Shown here: positions 31,450 to 41,900 of the stretch, in pieces
How the letters are laid out: the number at the start of each line of letters is the position of its first letter
Numbering within the stretch: the first letter of the stretch is position 1
Assembly: GCA_031761405.1 (NCBI GenBank)
Contig: JASEVX010000001.1
Coordinates: 47,911,102-47,975,101, forward strand
DNA: 64,000 bases
Direction of reading: 5' to 3'
DNA from: Serripes groenlandicus
Taxonomy: Eukaryota; Mollusca; Bivalvia; Cardiida; Cardiidae
Made by a program: the position numbers and the translations under genes
The notes under the pieces: generated by a model
Databases searched by the model: none
What the model saw: the letters and a program-made list of their open reading frames with translations, nothing else
Told to the model about the DNA's origin: nothing

Positions 31450-33712
31450 AGATAGGCATATGACAAATAAGAGATCCCGAGGTGTTCCTGCTTTAGACAA
31501 TGATAAGAGATCCCGAGGTGTCTTCCTGCTTTACACAATAATAAGAGATCCCTAGGTGTCTTCCTGCTTTACACAATGATAAGAGATCCTGAGGTGTCTT
31601 CCTGCTTTACACGATGATAAGAGATCCCGAGGTGTCTTCCTGCTTTACACAATGATAAGAGATCCCGAGGTGTCTTGCTGCTTTACACAATGATGAGAGA
31701 TCCTGAGGTGTCTTCTTGCTTTACGCAATGATAAGAGATCCCTAGGTGTCTTCCTGCTTTACACAATGATCAGAGATCCTGAGGTGTTCCTGCTTTACAC
31801 AATGATAGGAGATCCCAAGGTGTCTTCCTGCTTTACACAATGATAAGAGATCATGAGGTGTCTTCCTGCTTTTTTACACAATGATAAAAGATCCATAGGT
31901 GTCTTCCTGCTTTACACAATGATAGGAGATCCCAAGGTGTCTTCCTGCTTTACACAATGATAAGAGATCCCTAGGTGTCTTCCTGCTTTACACAATGATA
32001 AGAGATCCCTAGGTGTCTTCCTGCGTTACACAATGATAAGATCCCGAGGTGTCTTCCTGCTTTACAAAATGATGAGATGCAGAGGTGTCTCCCTGCTTTA
32101 CACAATGATGATCAATGATAAGAGATCCCGAGGTGTCTTCCTGCTTTACACAATGATAAGAGATGCCGAGGTGTCTTCCTGCTTTACACAATGATAAGAG
32201 ATCCTGATGTGTCTTCCTGCTTTACACAATGATAAGAGATCCTGAGGTGTCTTCCTGCTTCACACAATGATAAGAGTCTGAGGTGTCTTCCTGCTTTATG
32301 CAATGATAAGAGATCCTGAGGTGTCTTCCTGCTTTACACAATGATAAGAGATCCCTAGGTGTCTTCCTGCTTTACACAATGATAAGAGATCCTGAGGTGT
32401 CTTCCTGCTTTACACAATGATAAGAGATCCTGAGGTGTCTTCCTGCTTTACACAATGATAAGAGATCCCTAGGTGTCTTCCTGCTTTACACAATGATAAG
32501 AGATCCCTAGGTGTCTTCCTGCTTTACACAATGATAAGAGATCCCTAGGTGTCTTCCTGCTTTACACAATGATAAGAGATCCCTAGGTGTCTTCCTGCTT
32601 TACACAATGATAAGAGATCCTGAGGTGTCTTCCTGCTTTACACAATGATAGGAGATCCCGAGGTGTCTTCCAGCTTTACACAATTATAAGAGATCCTGAG
32701 GTGTCTTCCTGCTTTACACAATGATAAGAGATCCCGAGGTGTCTTCCAGCTTTACACAATTATAAGAGATCCTGAGGTGTCTTCCTGCTTTACGCAATGA
32801 TAAGAGATCCTGAGGTGTCTTCCTGCTTTACACAATGATAAGAGATCCTGAGGTGTCTTCCTGCTTTACGCAATGATAAGAGATCCCTAGGTGTCTTCCT
32901 GCTTTACACAATGATAAGAGATCCCTAGGTGTCTTCCTGCTTTACACAATGATAAGATCCCGAGGTGTCTTCCTGCTTTACAAAATGATGAGATGCAGAG
33001 GTGTCTTCCTGCTTTACACAATGATGATCAATGATAAGAGATCCCGAGGTGTCTTCCTGCTTTACACAATGATAAGAGATGCCGAGGTGTCTTCCTGCTT
33101 TACACAATGATAAGAGATCCTGATGTGTCTTCCTGCTTTACACAATGATAAGAGATCCTGAGGTGTCTTCCTGCTTTACACAATGATAAGAGTCTGAGGT
33201 GTCTTCCTGCTTTACGCAATGATAAGAGATTCTGAGGTGTCTTCCTGCTTTACACAATGATAAGAGATCCTGAGGTGTCTTCCTGCTTTACACAATGATA
33301 GGAGATCCCGAGGTGTCTTCCAGCTTTACACAATTATAAGAGATCCTGAGGTGTCTTCCTGCTTTACACAATGATAAGAGATCCCGAGGTGTCTTCCAGC
33401 TTTACACAATTATAAGAGATCCTGAGGTGTCTTCCTGCTTTACGCAATGATAAGAGATCCTGAGGTGTCTTCCTGCTTTACACAATGATAAGAGATCCTG
33501 AGGTGTCTTCCTGCTTTATGCAATGATGAGAGGTCCTGAGATGTCTTCCTGCTTTACACAATGATGAGAGATCCTGATGTGTCTTCCTGCTTTACACAAT
33601 GATAGGAGATCCCGAGGTGTCTTCCAGCTTTACACAATTATAAGAGATCCTGAGGTGTCTTCCTGCTTTACAAAATGATGAGAGATCCTGAGGTGTCTTC
33701 CTGCTTTACAGG
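31450..33712 (+). repeat. 38-bp minisatellite with higher-order duplications
   Basis: About 59 units of a 38-bp repeat (GATAAGAGATCCTGAGGTGT, then CTTCCTGCTTTACACAAT). Variant units (AGATGCAGAGG, ATGATGATCAATG) recur 916 bp apart near 32070 and 32990. The CCAGCTTTACACAATTATAA variants recur 650 bp apart (32650/33300). Thus blocks of ~17 and ~24 units were duplicated. Not CRISPR, since there are no unique spacers. Confidence 0.92.
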
Positions 33713-33729
33713 CATGCAACACAAGGATA

Positions 33730-34640
33730 TAACTAACATTATTGAAAGTAGAGTAAAACACTGTGTGTCATTTGCCATGATAAAGATTAAACTGTTGAAA
33801 GCAGAGTTAGACAAATGACTGTGATGTAACTACTACAATCATCCATGTTAGTTGGATAATAATTTAGGAAAAATACACAATGAGATAATATGCATGCAAG
33901 CATTATAGTGTCTGGCATAGCAGGATATAGGCTATCTGCAAAGCAAATTTGAAGTTAATGTCTTGGAAAACAGTATCAGAAAATTGTCAATTAGAAACAT
34001 TGAAATAGAGATAACTAAATGAATATGCACAATAAGAGTTAAGGTCCTATGCCCTGCAGGGATTTACTTAAATAATTCAACAATAGGGGCAAGATGGTCA
34101 ATCACAAGAGTGATAGTAGAGTAGCAAATGTGTAACTGCTAATATCGCAGAAAATTTTATCAAGAGTTGGAATCAAACTGCAAGAAGCTGACCGTCTAAA
34201 CGAAACAGCTTATCAGTTAGGGACATTTTGTTATAAGTCATAACATCTTTGAATGTATTGAAAGAGGATCACCAAAGTAAGTTTCCTGTGAAGTTCTGTT
34301 GATATCCATCCAATTTATTAGGAGGAGATGTGGTTTGAAGCTTAAAGTTCATTTAACCCCTTTTCTGATGCCACCTGGAGGCTATCTTTTTCAATCAATC
34401 AATATGGCTTAAACAAATTATGTAGAGGATCACTGAAGAACATATCTACAAATCTATCTTGAAATCAGACGAGCCTGTTTAGAGGTGAAGACTTAAAGTT
34501 AAGGCATTTTACTCCCTTTCTGATGCTGCAGCAACGAAAGTTCTACATGGAATTTATATATTTTAACTATTTCAAAAGAGTATCTGCAAAGGAACGATCC
34601 TGTGAAGTTTGGTTAAAATTTGTCCTATGGATTAGAAGAT
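33730..34640 (+). repeat. Old repeat R, copy 2, uninterrupted
   Basis: Homologous to the two halves of copy 1. At about 34128 it reads GTGATAGTAGAGTAGCAAA, where copy 1 reads GATAGTAAAT, then the DIRS-like element, then AAATTAGTAGCA. Confidence 0.68.
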
Positions 34641-34647
34641 GTCATTT

Positions 34648-35158
34648 AAAACGCGGGCTGTCAGTTTGAATACCAGCTCAGCCAACATTCTTTCGGCGTT
34701 CGACAAAAGTAAATGTAACATGCGTCATTCGTCTTTCACCAATGGGCTGTTTATCAGTCTATGTGGAAAAGCAGCCAGTTGTATGGAAAGTATGTTGTGT
34801 GGTTTACTGGCGTTGAAAAAAACAGGAAACGCACGAGTAGGTGAACTGGTCGCCGTGATATGACTGAACATGAAACCGCTGAAGACGGTAAGGCCGGATT
34901 GTCGGCAATTTGACCTTGAAAATCAACAAACCATGGTCAAGGTCAAAGTAACCATAGAAATCAATAGAACTTGTTACTGGTTACCTTCAGGCAAAGTTTC
35001 AAGTTTGTAACCCTTTCCAATACTGAGATTTTGCCTCAACCTGAAACTTTAACCAAAATGTTGACGGACAGACGGACATCGCTAATCTATAGACCGGAAT
35101 TGCTAGAGCAATCCGACCAAAAATTGTTGAAAACGCCGTTAAACTCTTATCAATCAAT
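34648..35158 (+). mobile_element. SINE family 1 copy split by another element
   Basis: The partial tRNA-like head GGCTGTCAGTTTGAATACC and the SINE body run to 34871. The tail AAAACGCCGTTAAACTC with TCAATCAAT resumes at about 35124. The 252-bp element at 34872-35123 sits between. Confidence 0.75.
34872..35123 (+). mobile_element. Element with GGCCGGATTG subterminal inverted repeats, copy 2
   Basis: Starts GAAACCGCTGAAGACGG, has GGCCGGATTG near 34892 and ends GCAATCCGACCAAAAA. It is the reverse-orientation homologue of 8851-9105, with most of the interior well conserved. Confidence 0.72.
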
Positions 35159-35239
35159 ATGACAAGCAGATTCAGAGAAAAAGAATTTTAAAGATTGGGG
35201 CCTTTCTGAATCCGCAGCAACCAAAGTTCTCCATAAATA

Positions 35240-35660
35240 TAGGTAAAATAACTGAAAAAGGTTGAAATCAATTTTGACAAATGGAGAAATTGCTTGTTTT
35301 GAGCAATTTCTCCTTTTGCCGACATGTTTTCAAAAGTCGTCTGCTGCAGAGGCATCAGAAAGCGTCTATATGTGGGAAAGAGTTAATTTAATATCTATAA
35401 GTAATAATTAAATCAAATTGGTTTCTGAAAACACAAAAAGAACAGGAATTTTATAACATTTTTATTCTTCATTACATATTTGAACATGAAACCCAAGTCA
35501 TTTAAAGCCAATAAAATTGATTCATTCCCACATTGTTTGCCTATCTTTAACCCTTTTTGAAAACATAGTGACAAAAGAAGAAATTGCACAAAACGTGCAA
35601 TTTCTCCTTTTGCCACAATGTTTTCCACTTTTTGTCATTTTCTATTTTTTGACAAAATAT
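35240..35660. repeat. Two partial TTAA MITE copies
   Basis: At 35240-35387 a right-half copy ends in ATGTGGGAAAGAGTTAA. At about 35547-35660 is a core fragment in which TTTAACCCTTT joins directly to TTGAAAACATAGTGAC, so the subterminal region is deleted. Confidence 0.65.
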
Positions 35661-35966
35661 GCTCAACAGAGCAAACAGAATGACAACATCAATGTTTATA
35701 ATTTCCAAAAACTCCTCTTTGCAAAACCTAAATTTCTATTCTGATATATATAAATATTGTGTTCATGATATGTGTTTGTTTATATTGTTTTATCACAACT
35801 GGTAAGAGTTATAATCTACACATTACACTGAGAACTTAATTAAATTTAATTTCAACTGTTAAAGTTGCTGTAAAATCATATTGTACAATAAGTAGGCAAA
35901 CATCTAACATTATATCCTACTGCACATGACTGAAAACACCAGTTTGGTATCTTGCTATGTATGAAT

Positions 35967-36196
35967 TTAACCCTTTCCCTCATATAGATGCTTTCTGACG
36001 CCTCTGTAGCAGACAGCTTTTTGAAAACATAGTGACAAAAGGAGAAATTGCACAAAACGTGCAATTTCTCCTTTTGCCACAATGTTTTCCACTTTTTGTC
36101 ATAGGTTATCCATTCAATTATGGAGATTTTCTATGTTTTGACAAAATACATTCAAAGTCGTCTGCTGCAGAATTGTCGTATGAGGGAAAGGGTTAA
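35967..36196. mobile_element. TTAA foldback MITE, full-length young-type copy
   Basis: TTAA at both ends, CCCTTTCCCTCATATAGATG at the left and CGTATGAGGGAAAGGGTTAA at the right; central hairpin GAAATTGCACAAAACGTGC. Confidence 0.9.
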
Positions 36197-37085
36197 ACTA
36201 CAATTACAAACAATGTAGACGAAGATTAGCCTGCACATTTGTGCTTCTCATTTTTTTTTTAGCAAAGACTACTCAAAAAATGTGTAAAGAATGGTGATGA
36301 GCTCGGAGATAAAAGTTAACAAAATATTAAACTTGAGAAAAACTTAAAAAGGCATTTAAATGAGACTGTGCAGAAAGGTCGAATTCAAAAGCAAATTTTA
36401 TGATAACAAAATTGGCTAAGATTTTTACACAGGTGAAAAATAACCAAATTAAATAAACGGTAACAATTGACAAATATTTTGTAGAGATTCATATTGTAAT
36501 ATCCCCTTTTCAACAAAACTGCAGCAGATGACTTTGAAAAAATCTCGGCAAAGTATTGCTATTGAAAAGAGTTGAAAATATTGTGGCAAATTGAGAAATT
36601 GCTTATAATTGTTTCAGAAATCCTCCGCTGCAGAAGTGTCAACATACTTCTGCATGTGGGAAGGGTTAATCATTCTTAGATTGCTAAGTTTGGATTAAAC
36701 AGTACATCATTTACATAGTATGTTAATTTGGAAATCTTAGCTAAATAATGATTGATGAGCTATTTCTCATTTTGTCCACATGTCTTCAAAAGTCATCCGA
36801 ATCAGCGAAAGAGTAAAGATTCTAGTTTTACAGAAAATGCGATTTTCAGGTTTCCTTTATGCTATTGTATTTGATTTTAAACGACAAGTTTGTATAATCT
36901 TGTGCATATTTTTAAACTGAAAAATTCAAAAATGCTGATATTGATCTTCACAATAATTAAATCCTGAGAATTACAACACATCATTATACTCAACACGAAA
37001 ACAGTGAAAATAAAAATGGAGTAACCGTATCAAAACTTCACAAATGCTGTACAGAAAAATGATTAAATGTAAATCAATTTTGGAT
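36197..37085. other. Non-coding with an old MITE fragment
   Basis: A degraded copy at about 36505-36670 ends in GCATGTGGGAAGGGTTAA. No exon seen. Confidence 0.45.
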
Positions 37086-37800
37086 TTAACCCTTTACAAC
37101 ATTCAACAAAACTTAAGCAGACGACTTTGAAAACATCTAGACAAAAACATGCGAAAACACTTTAACCCTTTCCCTCATATAAACGCTTTCTGACGCCCCT
37201 GCAGCAGACGGCTTTTTGAAAACAAAGTGACAAAAGAAGAAATTGCTCAAAACGTTTTAGGTTATCATAGGTTATCCATTTAATTATGGAGATTTTCTAT
37301 TTTTTGACAAAATACTTTCAAAGTCGTCTGCTGCAAAATTGTTGTATGAGGGAAAGGGTTAAATGAGTATTGATGAAAAACTGTTTCCAAAGATTGTCTG
37401 ATACAGACATGTCAAAAGGTGTTAACCCTTTCCCTCATATAGACGCTTTCTGACGCCTCTGCAGCAGACGGCTTTTTGAAAACATAGTGACAAAAGAAGA
37501 AATTGCACAGAACGTGCAATTTCTCCTTTTGCCACAATGTTTTCCACTTTTTGTCAGGTCATCCATTCAATTACGGAGATTTTCTATTTTTTGACAAAAT
37601 ACGTTCAAAGTCGTCTGCTGCAGAATTGTAGTATGAGGGAAAGGGTTAACCTTTCCCACATACAGCAAATCTGTACCAGACGACTTTGAACATTTCAATA
37701 AATGAGAGTTTAATTATTGAATAAAATTATGAGCAATTTCTCCGTTTGCAACAATGATTTCAAAAGTCAACTGCTGCAGACACATGAGTGAGATTTCTAT
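37086..37800. repeat. Tandem cluster of four TTAA MITEs
   Basis: An old left end at 37086 is followed by a copy at 37162-37362 (central hairpin partly deleted). A near-consensus copy follows at 37422-37649, and an old copy starts directly at the same TTAA and runs to about 37800. Young copies appear to have inserted into TTAA sites at the edges of older ones. Confidence 0.8.
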
Positions 37801-37899
37801 AAATAGAAAAGAACAAAAAGGTGATGCATAATGGGATGTCATGAAAGGCTCTATAAGCTGGAAAGGGTGAAATATATCAGATCTTTAGAAGCCGGAAAT

Positions 37900-38133
37900 A
37901 TATCTATCTTTGTAACACAATGATGAAATAATGAATGATTTATCGGAAAAAATTGTGAATACAAGCTATCGGATACATAGTAAAGGAACATGAAACATGA
38001 CAGTGTAGAACCATGAAGAACTAGTCAAAAACACATAATGGACAGGGTGTAACATTCCTCCAATCTAAGACATAAATTTCATCAAAGATCTTCATTTCTT
38101 CACCATATCCAGTCTGTCTAATCAAGTAGTATC
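37900..38133 (-). other. SELENOW: Probable SELENOW 3' UTR exon
   Basis: On the minus strand a pyrimidine-containing acceptor TTCTTTTACAG precedes 38133. It is the first good acceptor downstream of the donor at 38821. If used, this exon should carry the SECIS element. ATGA...AAA...GA triplets exist near 38095-38064, but the stems I could draw are weak, so no SECIS is claimed. The right limit given is arbitrary. Confidence 0.4.
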
Positions 38134-38189
38134 CTGTAAAAGAACATGAGTGTTTGAAGGAATGCATGTGTTGCCTTCAAATAGGTTAG

Positions 38190-38400
38190 TTAACTCTTTC
38201 CCACATATAGACACTTTCTAATGCCTCTGCAGCAGAAGACTTTTGAGAAAACATTGTGACAAAAGTAGAAATTGCTTAAAACAAGCAATTTCTTCTTTTG
38301 CCACAATGTTTTCGATCTTCATTCATTGAGAGTTTTCCATATTTTTGCCAAGATATTTCCATTGGAAAAGATAAAGACAGCAATATTTGCAAGTTTTGGA
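38190..38400. mobile_element. TTAA MITE, old copy
   Basis: TTAACTCTTTCCCACATATA at the left and the centre GAAATTGCTTAAAACAAGC are recognisable; the right end is lost. It lies in the probable 3' UTR intron of SELENOW. Confidence 0.6.
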
Positions 38401-38491
38401 AGAATTGCCGTTTCTCTTAGATTATATAAAAACATTTGTGGAAGGGTAAGTTAAATCTAGAAAATTACAATTAAGTTCCTTAAACCTGAGA

Positions 38492-38691
38492 CGGGGATTT
38501 CGAAACCGGCTGTCCCGGGTTCGATCCCCAGTCGCGGCAATTCGGTCATGGTGGAGTGCCCTTGGGCAAGGCACATTTTCTAGCCTAGTACTGGTTTGTT
38601 CACCCAGGGAACATGAATAATAAAATTTAAATGCGCGCTAAATGACCTTAGCTGTCGATGCGCCATAAAACAATATACATTCATTCATTCA
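38492..38691 (+). mobile_element. SINE family 2, 5'-truncated, 12-bp TSD
   Basis: Body has GGGTTCGATCCCCAG (B-box) and TGCCCTTGGGCAAGGCAC, with an ATTC repeat tail. Target duplication TTAAACCTGAGA is at 38480-38491 and 38692-38703. The A-box part of the tRNA head is missing. Antisense to SELENOW. Confidence 0.85.
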
Positions 38692-38821
38692 TTAAACCTG
38701 AGATAAGAAAATGTTCCCATTTTAAGTGATATTTACTTTTTCCTCAATATATTCAAAAGTCATCTGGTGTCAAATCATGAAATGTGATCTTTATCAGGAA
38801 ATTGGTTCAGTACAGACTTAC

Positions 38822-38931
38822 CTGGTTTAACTTATCACAGTACAGCCATCACTTCAACTCTAAACCAATTTTTTAATGGCATCACATATCTTTTGGAATT
38901 TCTTGTCATTGTCAACATAGCCTTCTCCATT
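38822..38931 (-). CDS. SELENOW: SELENOW last coding exon
   Basis: Acceptor TTCTTTTAG. Encodes [20 protein letters not shown] and then KLV, with TAG at 38862-38860. The exon continues 38 bp past the stop to a strong donor CCAG|GTAAGT at 38821, so the 3' UTR is probably spliced. Confidence 0.9.
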
Positions 38932-41900
38932 CTAAAAGAAAGGAATTAATGCATACACATTTTGACTTATATACAGCTGAATACTTCTGAAAACATAGCG
39001 ACAAAAGGAGAATATGCACATAATGAGCATTTTTTTTCTTTCGCCCCAATGTTTTCAACTCTATTTAATAACTATTCTTCCTATTTAAGAGACTTTCCAT
39101 ATCTTTGCTCAGATGGTTTCAATGTTTTATGCTGCAAGTTTAATGTATATGGGAATGTGTAAAGAGAGTAAAGAGACACTAAGTCACAATTATAACTTAT
39201 AAGCCATATTACACAGTTTTTAACCCTTTCCCACATAAAAGAAACCTTTCAGGGGTTAAGCTTGCCATCCTGGCCATGGCCTAAACTTTTTTCAGAAAAA
39301 AAGAAAATTTAAAAATGCCCAAACTGCAATAAAAACTGGAGGCATAGGAAAGGGGCTAAACTATAGAAATTTAACCCCCTAGATATAGCCTACAAATTCA
39401 TTTCAGTCAAGCTATGCACCTGTCTGCAGCAAATTACTTTGAAATAATCTAGGCATAGAAATGGAAACTCTGTATAAATGACAGTTTAATTATTAAATAA
39501 AGCTAATAAAAAATGGTGGCAAATGGAGAAGTTACTTGTTTTGAGTACTTTCTCCTTTTGACACAATGTTTTCAAAAAGTCATCTTTTGCAGAGACGTCG
39601 GAAAGCGTCTTTATGTGGGAAAGGGTTAAGTGAGGATTTCTGGTACAATTCAACCTTTTCTTGGAAGATCTGGAAACACAGGATCTTTTTCTTAAATTGA
39701 AAACAAAAGCTAAGGGCAGGGTTGGAGTGAGCCTATTGTTGGTATGTGACAAACTCAGTACATCTCTTTACCAAATTTGGTAACTGGCAATGTATTGTCC
39801 AGACAAGTAAGACTGCGTTACGACTGCCAACCAACAATTGGTGCCTACATGTACATGAATTTGATACTACAAACAGTCTAAACACTTTCCCACAACAATC
39901 AACGTATTTGAAACTTAATCAATGTAAAGTTGATTTTCTTTTTACCGAAAGTTTCTTGATTGAATGAGATCAATAAATTCACCCTTTCCGAAATGTAGAG
40001 CTAAAACATTGTGGCAAAAGAAGAAATTGCTCATAATGAGTTTGCCAATATTTTTCCCTGTGGTTTCAGAGTCATCTGTTACAGATTTGTTTTACTTGGG
40101 AAAGGGTTAAACTTTAGTCTAATGACATATCAAGGGCTTTGCGTGAAACGGTTGTAACTTAAATCCTATTTTGAAAACCCTGGTTTAGGGGCAATTTTGA
40201 TCCCTTTGTAAACAATGCAAATTTAGGTGCCATTGCTCAGAACGAGCAATGGCACCTAAATTTCCATTGTTTACCAAGAAAAATGATTTAACGCTTTTAA
40301 AGACTTTATGGCGAGGTAATCAACCTTGTTAAAAAAAATACCAATTTTAGTTACAACTGTTTCATGCCAAGCCCTCGAAATTTATTGTTACATACCTCTT
40401 TAGAGTGTACAAGTTTGCCCCCTACAGTTACCTCAAAGTAGCCGGTCGCAGTTGGAGTACCCTCACCTTCCTGGAAATAGAAAAATAACTATTAACATGA
40501 TTACATGTTATATTAAACCCTTTTTCCACATATAGATGTAATTTGAAGCCTTTACAGCAGATGACTTTTGTCACAATGTTCTTCCACTCTATTCAATAGT
40601 TAAACTTTCACTTGTGGAAATCTTCCATATTTTTTAGTAGGATTTTTCAGTCATCTGCTGTATATTTATTGTATACATGTGGAAAAGAGTTATAGGTTTT
40701 TGCTTTAAAATCATGTTATTTATAGATTGGGGCTAAACACCGTTTTCAACAATTTTTCAGTCATATTTAAAATCGTTTAAGAACTAGAGAAAAAAACGGT
40801 AAAAAAGTTGGGGTTTTTCCTCATCGCAACCGACATTTTATACCCATAAACATTCACAACAAAATTTATGCTATCTAAAATTTGCTAATAACTTACAATA
40901 TCCAACTTTTCAGGGAATTGCCCATCTAATTTCGCGGCCACTTTTTTGAACTGAAATGAATCATTTAACAAAAAAACATATAAACTCAATACTTATAACC
41001 TAAGACATGTAATAAAGACGCAACGATAGCACTAAAACATGAGGGCCAATGTGACGCTAAAACGCTAGACTTAGCAATTCAGAAAATCTGTCACGGCCCA
41101 TGGAAGTCATGATTTTCAGCAATTCAATTTGGTTTATTTAGGATCACCTACGAATCTTTAATATAAGTCAGGAATCTTCAGTTAAAAAGAACGTAAAAGA
41201 TCTCATTACATGTTGTTTAGTCTTAAAAAGATGTAATGGCAATTATGTTAAGACAGTCATGGTCACCTAAGAATCATTCCTGTGAAATAATTTAACAGAG
41301 TACCAAGGCTTTGTATGATAAGGTGTTCGTAAGCTTGATTGCTTGGGGTATAACACTGTTTTCAACAATATGTCACTCATATCAGGGCCTCAATGTGTTT
41401 CCTGGCTTTCTCACACCAGTACTCCACATACCACGGTACAAGCAACTGCTTAATTTTCCCATATAGACTGTTACATGTAGCCCATTGGTGGAAGACAAAT
41501 AACGCTTATCACATTGACTTTTGTCAAATGTCAGAAAGCATGTTGGCCAAGCTGGGGTTTTAACCCACATCCCCTGGATTGCCAGCCCTTATTACTACCG
41601 ACAGAGCTACCTGGACTCTGCAGTGTTCATAAGCAATATACAGCAAGTTAACAAAAACTCACCTTGAGCTTTTTGTTCACAGGTGAGCTAAAAATATTAT
41701 ACATTTCGATGCATTTTGACACATTTGAACATTGAGTTGCGAAATGAGCAATTTCTCCAATTGGCCACCCCATTTTCAGCTCTATTCACCTTCACTTAAG
41801 AAGGGTTTCAATATTTGTATCACATATATTTATCATATAAAGTTGAACTGTCAACCTTGGGGGAAACTTAATTTGCTTCTAGCTATTTTGGTCAAGAGTT

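Noticed and set aside
32009..33107. Two near-identical 60-residue ORFs
   Set aside because: They come from the 38-bp minisatellite read on the minus strand. 38 is not a multiple of 3, so no frame is kept through the array.
31450..33712. CRISPR-like array
   Set aside because: Units are contiguous without unique spacers, and the genome is clearly animal.
38064..38095. SECIS candidate in the probable 3' UTR exon
   Set aside because: ATGA, AAA and GA triplets are in order, but only four or five pairs form in helix II. Too weak to annotate.
38011..38133. Minus-strand frame YYLIRQTGYGEEMKIFDE as a coding exon
   Set aside because: It is open for about 37 codons, but the SELENOW stop lies in the preceding exon. 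The stretch is better explained as 3' UTR.
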